The notes below the pieces were generated by a model. The model was not told the DNA's origin. It ran no database searches and worked only from the letters and a program-made list of their open reading frames with translations. Positions 48,101-56,900 of a stretch of 64,000 nt of DNA are shown piece by piece. Origin of the DNA: Omphalotus guepiniiformis (lineage: Eukaryota; Basidiomycota; Agaricomycetes; Agaricales; Omphalotaceae); contig JAQOOI010000019.1 in assembly GCA_028554645.1 (NCBI GenBank), positions 620,001-684,000 on the forward strand. The letters are read 5' to 3'. The position numbers and the translations under genes are program-made. How positions within the stretch are numbered: the stretch's first letter is position 1; every line of letters starts with the position of its first letter.

Positions 48101-49712
48101 CCTGAGGGTATTCCAGAAGGTTTTCGGGAGAGTACCTCACGTCCTCGTATTCAGAGCTATTACAAATGAGCCACTGAAGAGCGTCAGATACCTCTCTGTG
48201 TCGAACAAGGAGTGGAGTCCTCTGATAATCTTTCAAGGTAGGTTTCGACGGTCCGCTGAACAGAACAGCGATAACGTCTTCCATGTCCTCTCGGGGAGGA
48301 GGTAACTGGTCGTAAATCTTCTGAATAGGTGTAGCATGGCAAATGACATTTGCGACCATCTTTTTCTGACCGTTCATGATCTTCACAAAATTTCGAGAGT
48401 GGTGTACTCTCGCAACTAGCAAGCGTTCAAAGTAGCGCAGTTTTGCAAGAACAGGGGGGACGGCACCTATCCACAGGCCATTTGCAAGACAGATTCGTGG
48501 GACCTGAACACGGCGAATGGATTCACGGCAAGTATCACAAATATATTTACATCCAGGTTCCAATACAGGGCCTTTCATCTCATGTACCGCCTGAGTAGGC
48601 GATGTTCTAGGCAGGCGAGTCACACCCGAGACCTCCAAGATATGAAGAGATCGTTTAACGTGTCTCAGGTTAGACAAGCGGACAAGTAAGGTGAGACGAC
48701 CGCACACGGCACATCCAGCCTCTTCGATTTTAGACGGGTGAAGATCAGTGCACCACCCTCGAATGATTTTATCCTCCAGCTCTTGAGACAGCGGCGGTGG
48801 AGGAAAAGGATCTGGATCGCGGTGGGTCGAGGGCAGAGAAGACTCGTTTTTCCCAGCACCTCCGTCAGAGTCTGAAGAGGTTGTTTTGTTGACCGTTTTA
48901 TTGTTTGCCTTCATCACCTTTGGCTTGCGCCCTCGTCTCGCACCACCGAGGACATCAAATACATGAAAGCAGCTAGTAGAGGACACAGGTGGTGGAAAGG
49001 AAAGTTCGTTAACTGTTTCGAGCTGGTAGACGGGAGTGGGAGCGTTGCCGCGGGGCCCGCCGCCTATCTGGACAGAAAGAGAGGTGGATGCAGGCGAGCA
49101 CCAGCATCGCAGACCTTCGTCAAAAAGAAGCTGATAACTTTGCATATCACAGCTAGCAGCTCGACCAGCAAGAGACGGCGCTGGTGGCATGGGAAACCCG
49201 ATGAAACACTCTGTCTCCAGAGAGTCATCGAACGACATGCGCGCATTACACCAAACAGCGGGGGTGTAAGGGCACTCAGACAGGCTTTGTTGGCGACGCA
49301 ACAAAATCTTTCGAACGCGCAAGTTCGTACAGTTAACGTACGAACGGCACAAAGACGACAAAGCAAATACAAAACCCATGTAGAATTCATGGGGGTGCAG
49401 CTCAGATAGACACAATATTTCACGGTAAACATGTATTGCGGTGCGACGAACAGGGCGAAGCTGAACGGAAAAGAACGAGTCGGCAGACACAGAGAACACG
49501 TTAATCGCAGACAACGCGTCAATCGCAGAGAACACATCCAGAGATGCAGGTAACAACACATTCGATGATGCGGAAGGTAACACTGCGTATAAATACAGCG
49601 CCGTATGTACAGAGTAGCATCCATGTGCAGAATTAACCACACAGAGGGCGTTCTCCAAAGACACATCTTCAACGGGGTGGGTGGGTCCCAGGTGAAGGAC
49701 GCGCGTGGGCAT
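42138..49712 (-). CDS. Helitron Rep/helicase with C-terminal cysteine-protease-like domain (2524 aa)
   Basis: One uninterrupted frame. Order of parts: a poorly conserved N-terminus; a Cys-rich DUF6570-like region from ~residue 340; the Helitron replication-initiator domain (~650-900) with the HUH-type HLHLML near residue 862; a PIF1-type superfamily 1 helicase with Walker A GGMGGTGKS (~1592), Walker B FLDEISM, GDFAQLPPV and the C-terminal THASQGQSL and YTALSRS motifs. After ~150 basic, disordered residues a C-terminal domain contains NSCAYDAFL (~2266) and GDYHYTARF plus HTWFYDG (~2471-2486), resembling the Cys and His boxes of ubiquitin-specific peptidases; CERCGERC forms a likely zinc site between them. 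HUH nickase plus helicase drive rolling-circle transposition. No stop or frameshift is present, so the element may be autonomous. Element termini were not found. Confidence 0.93.
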   Translation of the reverse strand: MPTRVLHLGPTHPVEDVSLENALCVVNSAHGCYSVHTALYLYAVLPSASSNVLLPASLDVFSAIDALSAINVFSVSADSFFSVQLRPVRRTAIHVYREILCLSELHPHEFYMGFVFALSSLCRSYVNCTNLRVRKILLRRQQSLSECPYTPAVWCNARMSFDDSLETECFIGFPMPPAPSLAGRAASCDMQSYQLLFDEGLRCWCSPASTSLSVQIGGGPRGNAPTPVYQLETVNELSFPPPVSSTSCFHVFDVLGGARRGRKPKVMKANNKTVNKTTSSDSDGGAGKNESSLPSTHRDPDPFPPPPLSQELEDKIIRGWCTDLHPSKIEEAGCAVCGRLTLLVRLSNLRHVKRSLHILEVSGVTRLPRTSPTQAVHEMKGPVLEPGCKYICDTCRESIRRVQVPRICLANGLWIGAVPPVLAKLRYFERLLVARVHHSRNFVKIMNGQKKMVANVICHATPIQKIYDQLPPPREDMEDVIAVLFSGPSKPTLKDYQRTPLLVRHREVSDALQWLICNSSEYEDVRYSPENLLEYPQDIPAVAVEYVKGHTTKVPEGVSVFDAGDEDGTEEGQCPIIVHGLVGKDLETMSVDALKSQAMAHLETGGAFLRVSNNSSPASLWNNPGLYARMFPWLFPYGVGSLGSTSLSFEAHASYLLHYHDKRFQTDPTFMLVAFSHMQMKTAATQGWLMTEKKQFTQISERMMNLDIGTLKALSTRMRNGEHVQPASDSEQACFDLMKDLDHVAGKVPGSMTSKKYMRNEIWSLIAHKGAPTWYITLAIADVSSPICMYYAGSKEKFTLEIPDWNARRHLLASNPVAGSTFFHLMVTMFIKHILGVDSDHPGVFGETSAFYGTGEQQGRLTLHLHLMLWIMSALTPQEIRDRLLDPASDFKRRLIAYLESVRVGEFVNGTKSEVFENVNEASAHSEYSNPIETLPIPPPPSCSCAVPGCSRCAEYADWRRQYTFTVDDILSKSNLHDCTRGLNKDGTPNKKNFATSCLNNVWKKCKARFPRAIVPSSYVEQDSGIVHLKKTEPWMNDVCPPLSYLFRSNTDVTCLLSGTAIKAVVIYVSDYITKCGLKTHVVFDVIRSVFENNTEILDGPFKATEKSRSLMTKIVNLLSTKLELGAPMISHYLMQRPDHYTDHQFVPFYWKSFVREARRFWYPEENAAEDKVVLVKQQGKFIGLSSAYDYTCRPVDHEHYSLYDWVRRFYREKRGKRRNGTTKTEHTFTDDEEDDTYPSLPLDGDENSVLETFLDRACLHGKDSDINLPQSKNPGRGIRDSERGALFATNHPLYSTHRVAERRDWKRTVPNFLGGSLPRSDLGDREYYCCAMLTLFRPWRTGETLKGPQETWHQAFQGYTFHPEHLLYMKYFNIRYECLDARDDFRAQLKAATGTSALVDSWDGQMLQVLQASNDDFVANDSVDDATLDAETVVLFDPATGIRSGSKYAQMLNQRADVRRLLHSIGWLSQCASPVNGMFDLPSVPAMSGNQWALHTKMLRDRELQSRRIPPPLPDAGNSDGVQTAHTLKPNRVEICDRSYFEKLGCEFADTGSLITSVVDSSTLNEEQERAFRIVANHSIGVSQQPLQMYIGGMGGTGKSRVLHALLDFFGRREQRHRIVIVAPTGNAAALLGGSTYHYLLGINARQEEATATTLNQVYTRLEGVDYLFLDEISMLSAVDMYKISEKLARVKGKPDVSFGGVNMIVAGDFAQLPPVIGGESSSLYGRKIGSIHTSLKNQQAAIEKSLWHHFTTVVILRQNMRLKSSTEKDLKLRKALDNMRYRACTPEDITFLETLVSSNQQGRNNIGDPCFRNAAIITAENLHKDEINEQGCLRFAQDTNQELVHFYCEDSVTDKDDLQSSGKRRKAAKYHFINEGLQQLLWSLPPAMHENHSPAKLSLCVGMPVIIRHNAATELSITKGQRGVVYGWSASVGHWGQQVLDVLFVSLTNPPSPVQFDGLPLNVVPLTRRKASGYVYLPDDTKLYISREQVDVLPGFSMTTHASQGQSLTPNAVDLNNCRTHQAFYTALSRSTSADATIILREFSSKNITGGASGALRREFRELELLDEINKLKYNGKLNSSVTGSRRKDLVTTFRAWKGSSYVPKDIHPAVRWSSRDPYLLDTEEDELWSIVDKKTFKRLKEVIDSARDGGTPGATAATAVHSGELPFGTAQYESEATCTDAAYKCNKRKAEDEGYEPPYAKKQKLASLYGLGGPRKPSSLSKTKGHVSSTRSNASRRRRTSNESTRTGTSAHSLPLALEWYRNSCAYDAFLCILHNVWKTDVVRWQSYFGEMGHTALETVAIGFGRISDNENTLKDVRENLRQELAQESPTIFGYGNLTSLTELLQRLLRSSKVIVRASITCPSLHLSTQPLPSATRDSCTAVLEHRAIDIPSTTAWVTELPPERTAWRCERCGERCQFSFAMVHVPELLVMNFDPVTNMCIDRVITTEIHGDEQIFFLYGVIYYGDYHYTARFITESRHTWFYDGLQNGGRPTFETWSDELDMTLCRGRRATAAIYVRTR

Positions 49713-50516
49713 GAACCTCGCAGTAACAGAGCCAGCACCTGGACAACAAACGTTATAATCACAAAAAGGAGAAGCCAGCGAAGACTCACCATGTGTAGAG
49801 CACGGTGTTTGTAGAACCCTGGCAAGGGTTTCAGGCTGGGAGATAGGGTGGTGGAAAGGTTTGTGAACTACAAGTGGAAGAGGTTAGAAGGAATGAATAT
49901 TGCACTGAGCGAGAACAAGGCGACGCACCTTTCAAGATCACTGTTTGACAAAAAACACACATCGAGGGGGCCACAGGAGGAGCGAGCAGGCAAAGGCGAG
50001 GTCAATGCAGGGCTTGCAGCAGCGAAAGGATAGGAAAAAAGCAAGGTAAGGCGTGCTTGCATATACAAAAGGGATAAGTGTTCGAGCGGCAAGAGATGCA
50101 TCAAGTTTCTCAAGGCTGTCGTCTGGAGTTCATCATCTGCTAACGGGGACCTGAGTCGCAGAGGATGGATCGAGTGACGGACTTCTGTTGACGCGAATGG
50201 TTCGATGTAAGGAAAGGTCGGACGGAAACAAACACGAAAACCATGCCAACTGCATTTGTACACGGATGTGAAATTTGCGAAATGAAGTATGTAGAGAGGA
50301 CTGGCGTAGGCGGATGTAACACAAAAGGACAGAGCTTGAAAGGTGGCAAGGTGAATGTATGCGCCTCTGCAAAGGAACGAGCAAAGAACGAAAACGAGAG
50401 GAAAAAACACGCGATGTATCGGAATCGGAGATTTATATAAGCACATATTTACGAGTACAGTGAACACGGAGGTAGATAGATGTATGTAGTAGTGCAGCAC
50501 AAGGGGGCATATGTAG
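49713..50516. other. Helitron 5' flank / 3' flank of the dioxygenase-like exon
   Basis: Long overlapping open frames (e.g. 49868-50575 minus) lack domain content and overlap one another; I treat them as chance. The 5' TC end of the Helitron should lie here or further upstream but could not be fixed. Confidence 0.4.
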
Positions 50517-50759
50517 TCAGGGTGCGTGTCGTTGAACTTCTTCAAGAGTTGAGAACATAGCCATGGCCCATTCACGTCGACTGGCCTTCCTTTCGAGAAC
50601 TTCTTTCATCTGGTCAACAGAGCCGTTCAGTTTGATGGAGCGGTCGGTTTTACCCCCGGCGTCCAACCAACGCCAAATACCGCCGGCTGTATACTGCGTG
50701 AAGGAATATCTAGTCTCGCCAGGCTGAACGGGGAGGTTAGAGTGACGAACAAGGGCAGA
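50517..50759 (-). pseudogene. C-terminal exon resembling a basidiomycete TET/JBP-type 2OG dioxygenase
   Basis: Eighty residues in frame to a stop at 50517, preceded by a good intron acceptor (CATAG, 50760). The peptide begins SALVRHSNLPVQPGETRYSF, continues with TQYTAGGIWRW and ends in a charged helix. RHSN-x(8)-RYSFTQY looks like the last strand pair of a double-stranded beta-helix with its His and Arg. TET/JBP dioxygenases are expanded in basidiomycetes together with KDZ transposons. No upstream exon is visible; the preceding 2 kb is an AT-rich repeat element. I infer a gene end cut off by insertions. Family assignment is from memory of motif style and is uncertain. Confidence 0.45.
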
Positions 50760-50904
50760 CTATGCTGTTTAAAAGTGTCAAAAAATAATTTCAGCACAAA
50801 CTTCTATAAACATCATATCTCTCTTAGTCTTAGCTGTATACAACCCCTTGATCACATAATAGCAGATGGTGCTCACAATATTGCAGTTGTTGCTCGCACT
50901 ATGG

Positions 50905-52834
50905 CAGATAGTGCTCGCGCTAGGACAGATAGTGCTCACACTATGGCAAGTAGCGCTCGCGCTGTAATAGCGAGTGTTCGCACTATGGCAGATAGTGCGT
51001 GCGCAATCTTATATTGCTGGAGAATAACTTCAGAAAGGTGACTATTAAGTAGTATTCTAATCAAAGCAAGCATTAAGCAAATGTGTACTAGTAACACCTT
51101 GTACAACTTGGCAAGATAGGATAATATTGAGATAAGTGTCAAAGCAAGTATTAAGCAAATGAGTATGGTCAACTATATAGTGCTAAGTAAGCACTTTGCA
51201 GTAAGAATAATGATCTGATTATAGAAGAACTTTGTCCTTGCATCAATATCATCAGTAAAACAAGCTCAATATTTTGAATCCATATAGTGCATGATTTGTG
51301 GACAAGATCAATTGACTTTCAAGCATGCATATAATGGACTTCTTGTGGCTGAAGTCCAATAGAATGTTAACTTTTTTTTGGCAATTTTTATATCATATTT
51401 TGGGCTCTGAATCAATTTGTGCAGAGATCAACCTGCCCAGGGAGTCTGACTTAGAGCATGAATCAAGAAAATCTGATGGTGGATACTAGCAATCTCAGAT
51501 GTGCAAACAAGATCATAATATTCCCAACTCTGACTTTGATAGCAAAACTGGTGTGTAGCATCTATAGTTAATTTCATATCATACCAATATGTCTGATTGT
51601 AGATTCAGCCCAATTTTCTGTCTAGATCTGAAAGTCAACTTGTTTGGCTAGTATGACTACACTCCATGATAGTATCAAAGATAAACTTGCAAATATCCAG
51701 AATGGAATCTCTTGAAAATCCTAAGTATTACTTAAGCCAACTCTAATGTCATTAATATCACTGATCAGGCATAGAGCATATTCAGACCAATGTAAGACCA
51801 GTGATATAACATTTAAATGATCTCATAGTAAATCATTAGTGTACAGAAAATTATTATTGGAGCTCGTTGGTTTCAATATACAGTGATTAGTACTTGCCAT
51901 TAGTACTTCAAGTTCAAGTACATTGAACGAGATAAAATTTCACCCTGCAGAAATCAAATTGACGGTTGCAGAGGATACTGACCACTTTCACTTTACACAG
52001 GCTGGCTGTAGAGATAAAACAGAGGGGCAATAATGAAAGGGAGAATAATAAGCTGGCACTGTTACTTTTGAGAATTCATCTTCACTTACAAGATGTATAA
52101 TCTATTATACAATCCATCATAATGAACATATTTCATGTGAATCTGTATTTTGTGATAATCATACTTTATGGTCTTACATTGGTTTGAATATGCTCTAATT
52201 CAATAATGAAATGGAATTGGATCATGCAACTAGTACTGGACTTGATTTATGGACAAAAGATAGAGTGTTTGTTTTGATTCATTTTAGTCTCTGCCTTCAT
52301 CTAGGATACTTAGGATATTCTTATAGCTCAACCCACTCATTTGCTTAATATGCTTTGATCTAGAATATCACATCTTAATAGTTGACCACACTTATAAGAG
52401 ATAATACTAGTTAGTATTATCTGTATATTGAGTTATAACTTATCTATCATCTGTGAGCACAACACAGATATATTAAGTCTACATATGCTATACAGATAGA
52501 TAAATTTAAGCTACTTTTATAGGACCAGAGCCCTGTGATGCTAATAAAGACCAACAAAGAGGTTATGTGGTCATATAAATGTGATAAGATAATTGAGATA
52601 AGCATCACTTATCTCAATATTATCTTATCTGGCTAAGTTGTATGAGGTGTTACACATTTGCTTAATGCTTGCTTTGGTCTAGAACACCACTTAATAGTCA
52701 CCTTTCTGAAGTTATTTTCCAGCAATATAAGATCGCGCACGCACTATCTGCCATAGTGTGAACACTAGCTATCATAGCACAAGCACTACTTGCCATTGTG
52801 TGAGCACTATCTGTCCTAGCGTGCACACTACCTG
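50905..52834. mobile_element. AT-rich non-coding element with ~230-bp imperfect inverted arms, truncated by the LTR
   Basis: 50905-51138 and 52604-52834 are inverted copies, roughly 85-90% identical by eye. Each carries subterminal repeats such as GCACTATGGCAGATAGTGC, followed by a shared stretch containing CTTATATTGCTGG and AAAGGTGACTATTAAGT. Weaker inverted similarity continues inward (51140-51180 against 52318-52365). The centre has no coding frame and few CpG. The right arm stops where the LTR begins (52835), so the retrotransposon inserted into this element. Confidence 0.7.
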
Positions 52835-52993
52835 TGTTAGGAGTCAGTACATACAGGTACAGAGCCACAGATCAATCAGCAAATAATGGCATACACAAGA
52901 AAGACAGAAAATTTTAAATTTTCTGGTATCAACCAAATGCCTACTTGTTAACCAATCACTCTGTGGTCATACATGATGCACTACATAATTGAT

Positions 52994-53270
52994 CTGAGTC
53001 ATGTACAGCCTCCCTTCAGTCCCATGATTTCTATATCCTCTTCAGCTTGCAGTTTGAGTCATAACCAGTCATGCTGCAGCATCCATTACACATGAGTCAT
53101 AACAAGTCATCCTGAAGTTCTTATGGAAGCTTGAGTCATATATAGTCACATTATAGACTCATAGTGACTTGAATCATGCCTAGTCAAAGTGACTCATGTT
53201 CAAGAGTCATGTCTAGTCAGAATGACTCATGCTCACAGTCATCTCTAGTCAAACTGACTCATGCAGCCTC
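52994..53270 (+). promoter_or_regulatory. Cluster of seven TGASTCA (Gcn4/AP-1-type) sites in LTR U3
   Basis: Perfect TGAGTCA or TGACTCA heptamers occur seven times in under 300 bp, with near matches such as AGACTCA and AGAGTCA between them, spaced ~30-45 bp. This is the binding site of Gcn4/AP-1 bZIP factors, which in fungi respond to amino-acid starvation or oxidative stress. Confidence 0.6.
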
Positions 53271-53311
53271 ATTGTAGATACTTTCCTTTTATATCTTTAC
53301 TCAGAATTGTG

Positions 53312-53355
53312 TATATAAACCCCACCCAACTTAGTGTACCTTAGTCTAGTTATTG
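53312..53355 (+). promoter_or_regulatory. LTR TATA box and inferred transcription start
   Basis: TATATAAA at 53312-53319. AGTCTAGTTATTG at 53343-53355, about 31 bp downstream, is the inferred RNA 5' end because its first 12 nt are the exact complement of the sequence following the LTR. Confidence 0.65.
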
Positions 53356-53422
53356 TTTTCTTGTGAACCTCTACTTTGTAACCTGTCTTGTCAATACAAG
53401 TACTTCTTACTCTCTCTAGTCT

Positions 53423-53776
53423 ACTGAAGCATTCCCAGTGACTGAACCTCTAAGGCATTGAAGCATTTCCAGTGTCTTTCCCTAAGTATTGCTGAAGCAT
53501 TTCCAGCAGTATTTCCTTTGATTATCTGAAGCATTTCCAGATATTCTCCAAGGCATTGAAGCATTTCCAGTGTCTTTTCTTAAGTATTGCTGAAGCATTT
53601 CCAGCAGTATTTCCCTTGATTGTCTGAAGCATTTCCAGGCTTTCTCTTTGAATAACTGAAGCATTTCCAGTTGTTCATTCCATCCTTAGACTACTTGAAG
53701 TATCTAGATTCCCTTGGTTACTAAAGCATTTCCAGTAATCAAATTTCCTGTTCTCACTTGAAGCATTTCCAAGTGA
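53423..53776 (+). repeat. Array of ten RNA-type hairpins with invariant AAGCATTTC loop
   Basis: Loops (9 nt) at 53427, 53461, 53495, 53529, 53559, 53593, 53627, 53659, 53724 and 53761. Stems of 4-9 bp differ between units but pair, e.g. TATTGCTG/CAGCAGTA, AATAACTG/CAGTTGTT, TCACTTG/CAAGTGA. Only the first loop has a base change (AAGCATTCC) and the ninth has an A-C closing mismatch. Units 2-4 and 5-7 are a 98-bp tandem duplication in which one stem pair changed from A-T (53524/53542) to G-C (53622/53640). The array lies in the transcribed leader (R/U5). Confidence 0.85.
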
Positions 53777-53960
53777 AACCTACCTTTCTAGTGATATCTG
53801 AGACATCACTCCTTACATTTCCTTTCTCTGTGATATAGATTATCACTTCAGCTCATCTCTACATTGTGTTCTTTGAGTAGATTCTCAATTAATACAACTT
53901 AGCCCCCAACCCCCATACTGTGGATCAGAGTAACTAACCCTTACCTTCTGTTCCCTAACA

Positions 53961-53973
53961 TAATAACTAGACT
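53961..53973 (+). promoter_or_regulatory. Self-complementary primer-binding site
   Basis: AATAACTAGACT (53962-53973), directly after the LTR, is the exact reverse complement of AGTCTAGTTATT (53343-53354) at the predicted RNA 5' end; T53961 can add a G-U pair. This is the Tf1-type self-priming layout, where the RNA 5' end folds back to prime minus-strand DNA. I looked for the common tRNA-iMet type site (TGGTATC) here and it is absent. Confidence 0.75.
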
Positions 53974-53993
53974 CCCACTAAGTTACAGTTGAG

Positions 53994-56900
53994 ATGTCTA
54001 CTCAAACAACCCACACTCAGACCAACCAACAACAGGCCACTTCTCCTAGACACTATGTCCTCACCCCAGACAGCACCAATCTCAGAAGATCTGTCTCTGA
54101 AGGACCAGTCAATAGGCAATCCCAGAGTTTTACTCCATTTGAAACTCCAGGACAAACCTTAGGGAGTACACCACAACAAATTCCACCAGGAGTAGCAGTT
54201 AGAAGACCAAGGAGAAGAAGAGACAGAACTACAGGTCTCACCTTCCAAGAACTCACTCCTATTTCCCCAGTCAGACCTAGATCCACTCTTCAGACTGAGA
54301 TACTGAGAGCTGAATTGTATGGAGAACAAGGCATGACTGAACTAGCATCTGGTCCCAATACCATTGATAATTTGCTGCAAGAACCCTATCAAGATCAGTC
54401 TCAATTCCCCAGTCAAGCAGCTATCAATGTTTCAAGCTCTTCTAGTCATGAAGCTGCTGGTGATACAGGAAACATAGCAGATGATGAAGATGAGCATGCA
54501 GACATGCCTGCATTACAGGCTGTTAGTGACTCTGAATCTGAGAACGAGGAGGAGGATGAGGAGCTTGAACCACCAACCATGCAACATCTTATTGCACACT
54601 CTACACCTAGAACTCAGCATTGGCAGGAAGCCAGTATGGACACAGGTTTTCAAAGCTATAGGGAAGGCTTAAGAAATGTGTTGGGAAGCATGTATTCCAA
54701 TTCCCATGCATCAACAACAAATGCCAGAAGTGTGCAACCACATCCCAGCTCACATGGTTCTCCTCCATCAGCAAATAATACTGTCCACTCTAACAGAAGT
54801 CAAAGACATAGTGTTAGAGAAAGTATAACTTCCCAGAGAGCTTCAACAGGATCTCACACTACCAATGACCATGAGCAGGAGCGTAGTGTATCAGCTACCC
54901 AATTAGCAGGACTGGCAATTGCAAGCAGAGCCTTTCTAATCAGCATTGGAGTAGAGGATGATCCTTTAAGAGGTGATTATGGGTGGATCCGTATGATGCG
55001 CAGGCTAGCTCAAACCAACCTATCTGACTTGGCAGAGCATATAGCAGAGGCTGTGCAAATTCCCTATAATGCAAGAGAACTCACAACTCTATATCACTTC
55101 TCAGAAAGACCCATGATACTCCATCTCTTGAATATGCAAGATCCATCCAGTAGAGCCTCATCTCCAAGGAGTAATACTCCTCACTCATCCAGAACAACCT
55201 TGCTTTCAGAGGCAAATGACCAACCACACTCAACATCTCCTAGATCCTATCAACAATATCCAGAAATGGACATTTTTCAGTGGACCCTAAACTCTGCTAA
55301 CATGAATGGTAACTGGCAGGTGGTGGATGATAGATCAGTAAGGAGTTCTCAAGCCAATCTACAAGGATATACTAGAGTACCAACACATACTCCAGTACAG
55401 TCACCCCAACATGCAGTAAATTGGCCTAGCACTATTGGCAGAGTACAACAAATCATCAATACTACTCCTTCAACTGTGAGGAGTACAGTACCCCAAGCAG
55501 TGCAAGGACGTATTGCAACTCCATGGCATCCTAGTACTCAACCAATCATGGTATCCTCAGGGTCAGACTCCACTACTGTAGTAGGAATACCCAATATTCC
55601 CCTCTACAGGAATACAGAGTACAATATCCCAGACCCTGTACCACCATATCCTGGAGAGCCACCAGCACCCACCTATGAACAGATTCCAGCTTCCAGAATA
55701 TCCAATCCTTCCTCAAACAGAGCATCCAATCATGTTGAAACTCAATCATCTAATGTTCTGGTCCAAGAACTCCTACAGGAAAATATCCAGAGTGTCAACT
55801 ACATAGATGATACAGAAGTTTTTGTTCATAGATCACAACAGGAAGATGTGGAAGCAAATGAGCCTGAAACTATCTCAAGACCCAACAGGGTACCTGGTTA
55901 TAGAAATGATGAGGTACCTACAGAGAGTTCAGTGCAGGAATCTAGTGGAGAACAGAGGAGAAACAGGACACAGACTTGGAGAGAAGAATTAGAATCCAGG
56001 ATCCAAAGAGGTCAAACCAGAATTGAGCCTCAACCCAATAATTCTCCCCCACATCACCAGGAAGAACCATCCAGACCTCAGGCCCCAGTACAGTTAGGTA
56101 CCTCCAATCAGCCCCATTCAATGCAGGTGCCTACAACTAGGAACAGGATACCCTCTGGTATGGAGAGAGATGCCCCACCACATTTGGATGGTAGAAGAGA
56201 GGATCAGAACACTTCCAGGCAGTACAGACAGAATGCAGCAGGACCTTCTAGAAACCAGGAGGTAAGTCACTCACCAGGATCATCTAGGATTTCAGAGTTA
56301 AGGAGAACCCAACAATATCCTTATACTCCCAACAAAGGCAAGACTCCTGTAAGAAATGCTGGAGGATCCCCAGATGACCCCAATGACCCTGGACACTCTC
56401 ACTATGATGAGGATGATTCTGATTCTGATGATGAACACAATCAATCATCCAGAGGGGAAGGACCTAGTCATTGGACAACACCAGGAGGGCCAGGAGGACC
56501 AGGAGGACCAGGTGGGCCCCAAGGACCAAATGGTCCCCCATCTGGAGATGAAAGTGATGATGGCTATAACCATAGAAGAAATGGTAGAAATGGAAGAGAT
56601 GGTAGAGATGGTAGAGATGGAAGAGATGGAAGAGATGAAAGAGATGGCCGCAATCAAGAAGATGCAGAAGATCGTCGACAAAGGGAAGAACTCACTCGTG
56701 CTCTCAATAGAGAAGCTAAGTTGGATATTAACAAACCCAAAGAATTCTCTGGAGAGAGTCGTGCTGAATGGTCTACCTTTGTTGACAGCTGTGAGAACAT
56801 GTTTGCTGCCAAACCCACCATCTATGCCTCTGAATCTTCTCAAATCACATTTGCCGCATCATATTTCACGGGTCCAGCTTTGCGTTATTACAACAACCTC

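Larger units (their letters stand above)
52835..53960 (+). repeat. 5' LTR, 1126 bp
   Basis: Bounded by the short inverted ends TGTTAG (52835) and CTAACA (to 53960). It holds repeated TGASTCA sites (U3), TATATAAA at 53312-53319, an inferred start at about 53343, and the hairpin array. The left boundary coincides with the end of the inverted-arm element. Boundaries are inferred without a second LTR to compare. Confidence 0.75.

Noticed and set aside
49064..49825. 253-aa minus-strand open frame overlapping the start of the Helitron protein
   Set aside because: Alternative-frame shadow of the Helitron N-terminus in a GC-rich stretch.
49868..50575. 235-aa minus-strand open frame upstream of the Helitron gene
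   Set aside because: Low-complexity, Leu/Ser/Phe-rich translation without domains; overlaps the better-supported dioxygenase-like exon in another frame.
53423..53776. CRISPR-like array
   Set aside because: Repeat units are hairpins with varying stems and short, related intervening sequence in a eukaryotic LTR; no spacers, leader or cas genes.
50905..53960. RIP-type mutation of the AT-rich block
   Set aside because: The adjacent gag and pol in the same element are fully open with no accumulation of stop codons, so repeat-induced mutation is not needed to explain the composition.
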